From positions 164 through 15,822 of the forward strand of contig PKWK01000173.1 in assembly GCA_003133205.1 (NCBI GenBank): a stretch of 15,659 bases of DNA, read 5' to 3'. The stretch is from Granulicella sp. (GTDB lineage Bacteria > Acidobacteriota > Terriglobia > Terriglobales > Acidobacteriaceae). The notes under the pieces were generated by a model. That model was not told where the DNA came from. It saw only the letters and a program-made list of their open reading frames with translations, and searched no databases. Positions 14,781-15,659 of this stretch are shown here, piece by piece (positions within the stretch are counted from its first letter, which is position 1; the number at the start of each line of letters is the position of its first letter). A program made the translations under genes and the position numbers.

Positions 14781-15659
14781 ATGGCAACGCAATGGATGAA
14801 GATGATCGCCCTGGCCGGCGCAATTGCATTAACGCAGGCGTGCATGGCGGCCGATGTCTCCGGAAACTGGATCGCAACGATTGCAACCCAGGCTGAGCCG
14901 CAGTACACCAGGGTCTCCTTGAAGGCAAACGGAGAGAACCTCACCGGCATGTGGGGAGCGTCGAAGATTGACGGCACACTCACCGACGGCAAGCTCGACA
15001 TCAAACTCACCGACGCGCAAGGCAATCCCGCCGGCGCACTCACCGGCACACTCTCCGGCGACATCTTTTCCGGCACTGGAACCATTATCGGCGGAGGAGG
15101 CAGGGGAGGCCGAGGAGGTGGCGGCTTCGGAGGAGGTATGGGTGGTGGTGGCGGCGCTCCTGCAATAGCTGCCGGCGGTGCGGCTCCCGGTCTCACCGGT
15201 GCGGCTCCCGCTCCTGGCGCTAGAGCTCGTGCCGCCGGTGGTCCCGGCGGAGGTGGCGGCGGCGGATTCGGCAGCGGCAGAGGCGGCCCTGCAGGTCCGG
15301 TGAATTTCACCCTCGCCCGTGCGCTTGTCCCGCCCGCAACTCCACGCTCGCTCAATTTCGAACCCACCAACTTCTTTGCGACTTACTCCGCAACCAACAA
15401 GCCCGCACTCACCATCTTCCCGGGAGATGTTGTTCACACCTGGACGGCGGACGCCGGCGGCGTGGACGCAAAGGGCGTCCGGCATCGCGGAGGCGACTCC
15501 AACATTGGCCCCTTCTATGTAGAGGGTGCCCTGCCTGGAGACACGTTGGTCGTGCATCTGCTGAAGGTGCGCACAAACCGTTCCACCGCCCACCAGGGAA
15601 CTCGCATGAACGCGCATGCCGTGACCGCGGCCTACCTGGTCGGCGCGCAATACAATCCA
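14781..15659 (+). CDS. Second secreted acetamidase/formamidase-family protein, glycine-rich linker (3' end cut by window)
   Basis: An open frame of 293 codons reaches the window edge and is a paralogue of the preceding gene. It has a signal peptide (1-24, ending CMAA), a beta module (VSGNWIATI at 26-34, LSGDIFSGTG at 91-100) and the start of the FmdA/AmdA domain (LTIFPGDVVHTW at 210-221, SNIGPFYVEGALPGDTLVVH at 240-259). Instead of the short linker of its neighbour it has about 70 residues rich in Gly, Ala and Pro (104-172). ATG 14781 has AGGAG seven bases upstream; the in-frame ATG 14763 also gives a possible start but lacks a ribosome site. The catalytic C-terminal part is outside the window, so activity cannot be judged. 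It probably shares an operon with the receptor. Confidence 0.87.
   Translation, partial: MATQWMKMIALAGAIALTQACMAADVSGNWIATIATQAEPQYTRVSLKANGENLTGMWGASKIDGTLTDGKLDIKLTDAQGNPAGALTGTLSGDIFSGTGTIIGGGGRGGRGGGGFGGGMGGGGGAPAIAAGGAAPGLTGAAPAPGARARAAGGPGGGGGGGFGSGRGGPAGPVNFTLARALVPPATPRSLNFEPTNFFATYSATNKPALTIFPGDVVHTWTADAGGVDAKGVRHRGGDSNIGPFYVEGALPGDTLVVHLLKVRTNRSTAHQGTRMNAHAVTAAYLVGAQYNP
15090..15296 (+). repeat. Low-complexity GGN-rich tract encoding a glycine-rich linker
   Basis: About 207 bases are dominated by GGC/GGA/GGT codons and two similar GCGGCTCCCG-containing units (15180-15189 and 15201-15210). The tract encodes residues 104-172 of the second amidase-like protein. The reading frame is kept throughout. 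The matching place in the paralogue is about 10 to 20 residues long, so this stretch looks like an in-frame expansion. Confidence 0.7.

Overview
The window looks like a chromosomal segment of a GC-rich, Gram-negative soil-type bacterium, most probably an acidobacterium (Terriglobia-like). The main reason is the 1180-residue Oar-like TonB-dependent receptor with an N-terminal carboxypeptidase-regulatory-like domain, a receptor class greatly expanded in that phylum. Sec and Tat signal peptides and RREFL twin-arginine motifs support a diderm cell. The phylum assignment is inference; no rRNA is present.

Layout. (1) Positions 1-298, plus strand: the tail of an unidentified gene and a small two-helix membrane protein. 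(2) 299-689: intergenic DNA with inverted repeats, a leftward terminator-like hairpin and three copies of a GGTATATACC palindrome. (3) 690-5694, minus strand: a tightly packed operon transcribed cysD-cysN-cysH-xdhC-mocA, with start/stop overlaps of 1, 4 and 4 bases and one 13-base gap. It activates sulfate to APS (CysDN) and reduces APS to sulfite (CysH of the iron-sulfur APS-reductase type), then continues into two molybdenum-cofactor maturation genes. CysN carries about 105 extra C-terminal residues that resemble a decayed APS-kinase domain, which fits an APS-reducing rather than PAPS-reducing pathway. (4) 6068-6144, plus strand: tRNA-Pro(CGG) with encoded CCA. (5) 6211-9110, minus strand: two Tat-exported flavoenzymes, a flavin amine oxidase and a D-amino-acid-oxidase-family protein whose domain order appears circularly permuted. 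(6) 9111-9766: a divergent regulatory region with several hairpins. (7) 9767-15659, plus strand: the TonB receptor followed by two tandem secreted acetamidase/formamidase-family proteins. The second is cut by the window end and has a long glycine-rich linker.

How the parts may work together: the right half puts one outer-membrane receptor, two exported amidase-like proteins and two exported amine/amino-acid oxidases around one divergent promoter region. A plausible reading is an extracytoplasmic system that imports an amide- or amino-acid-containing substrate, hydrolyses amide bonds and oxidises the products. The substrate cannot be read from the sequence. The left half is ordinary assimilatory sulfur metabolism with two unusual features: the CysN tail and the attached xdhC-mocA pair.
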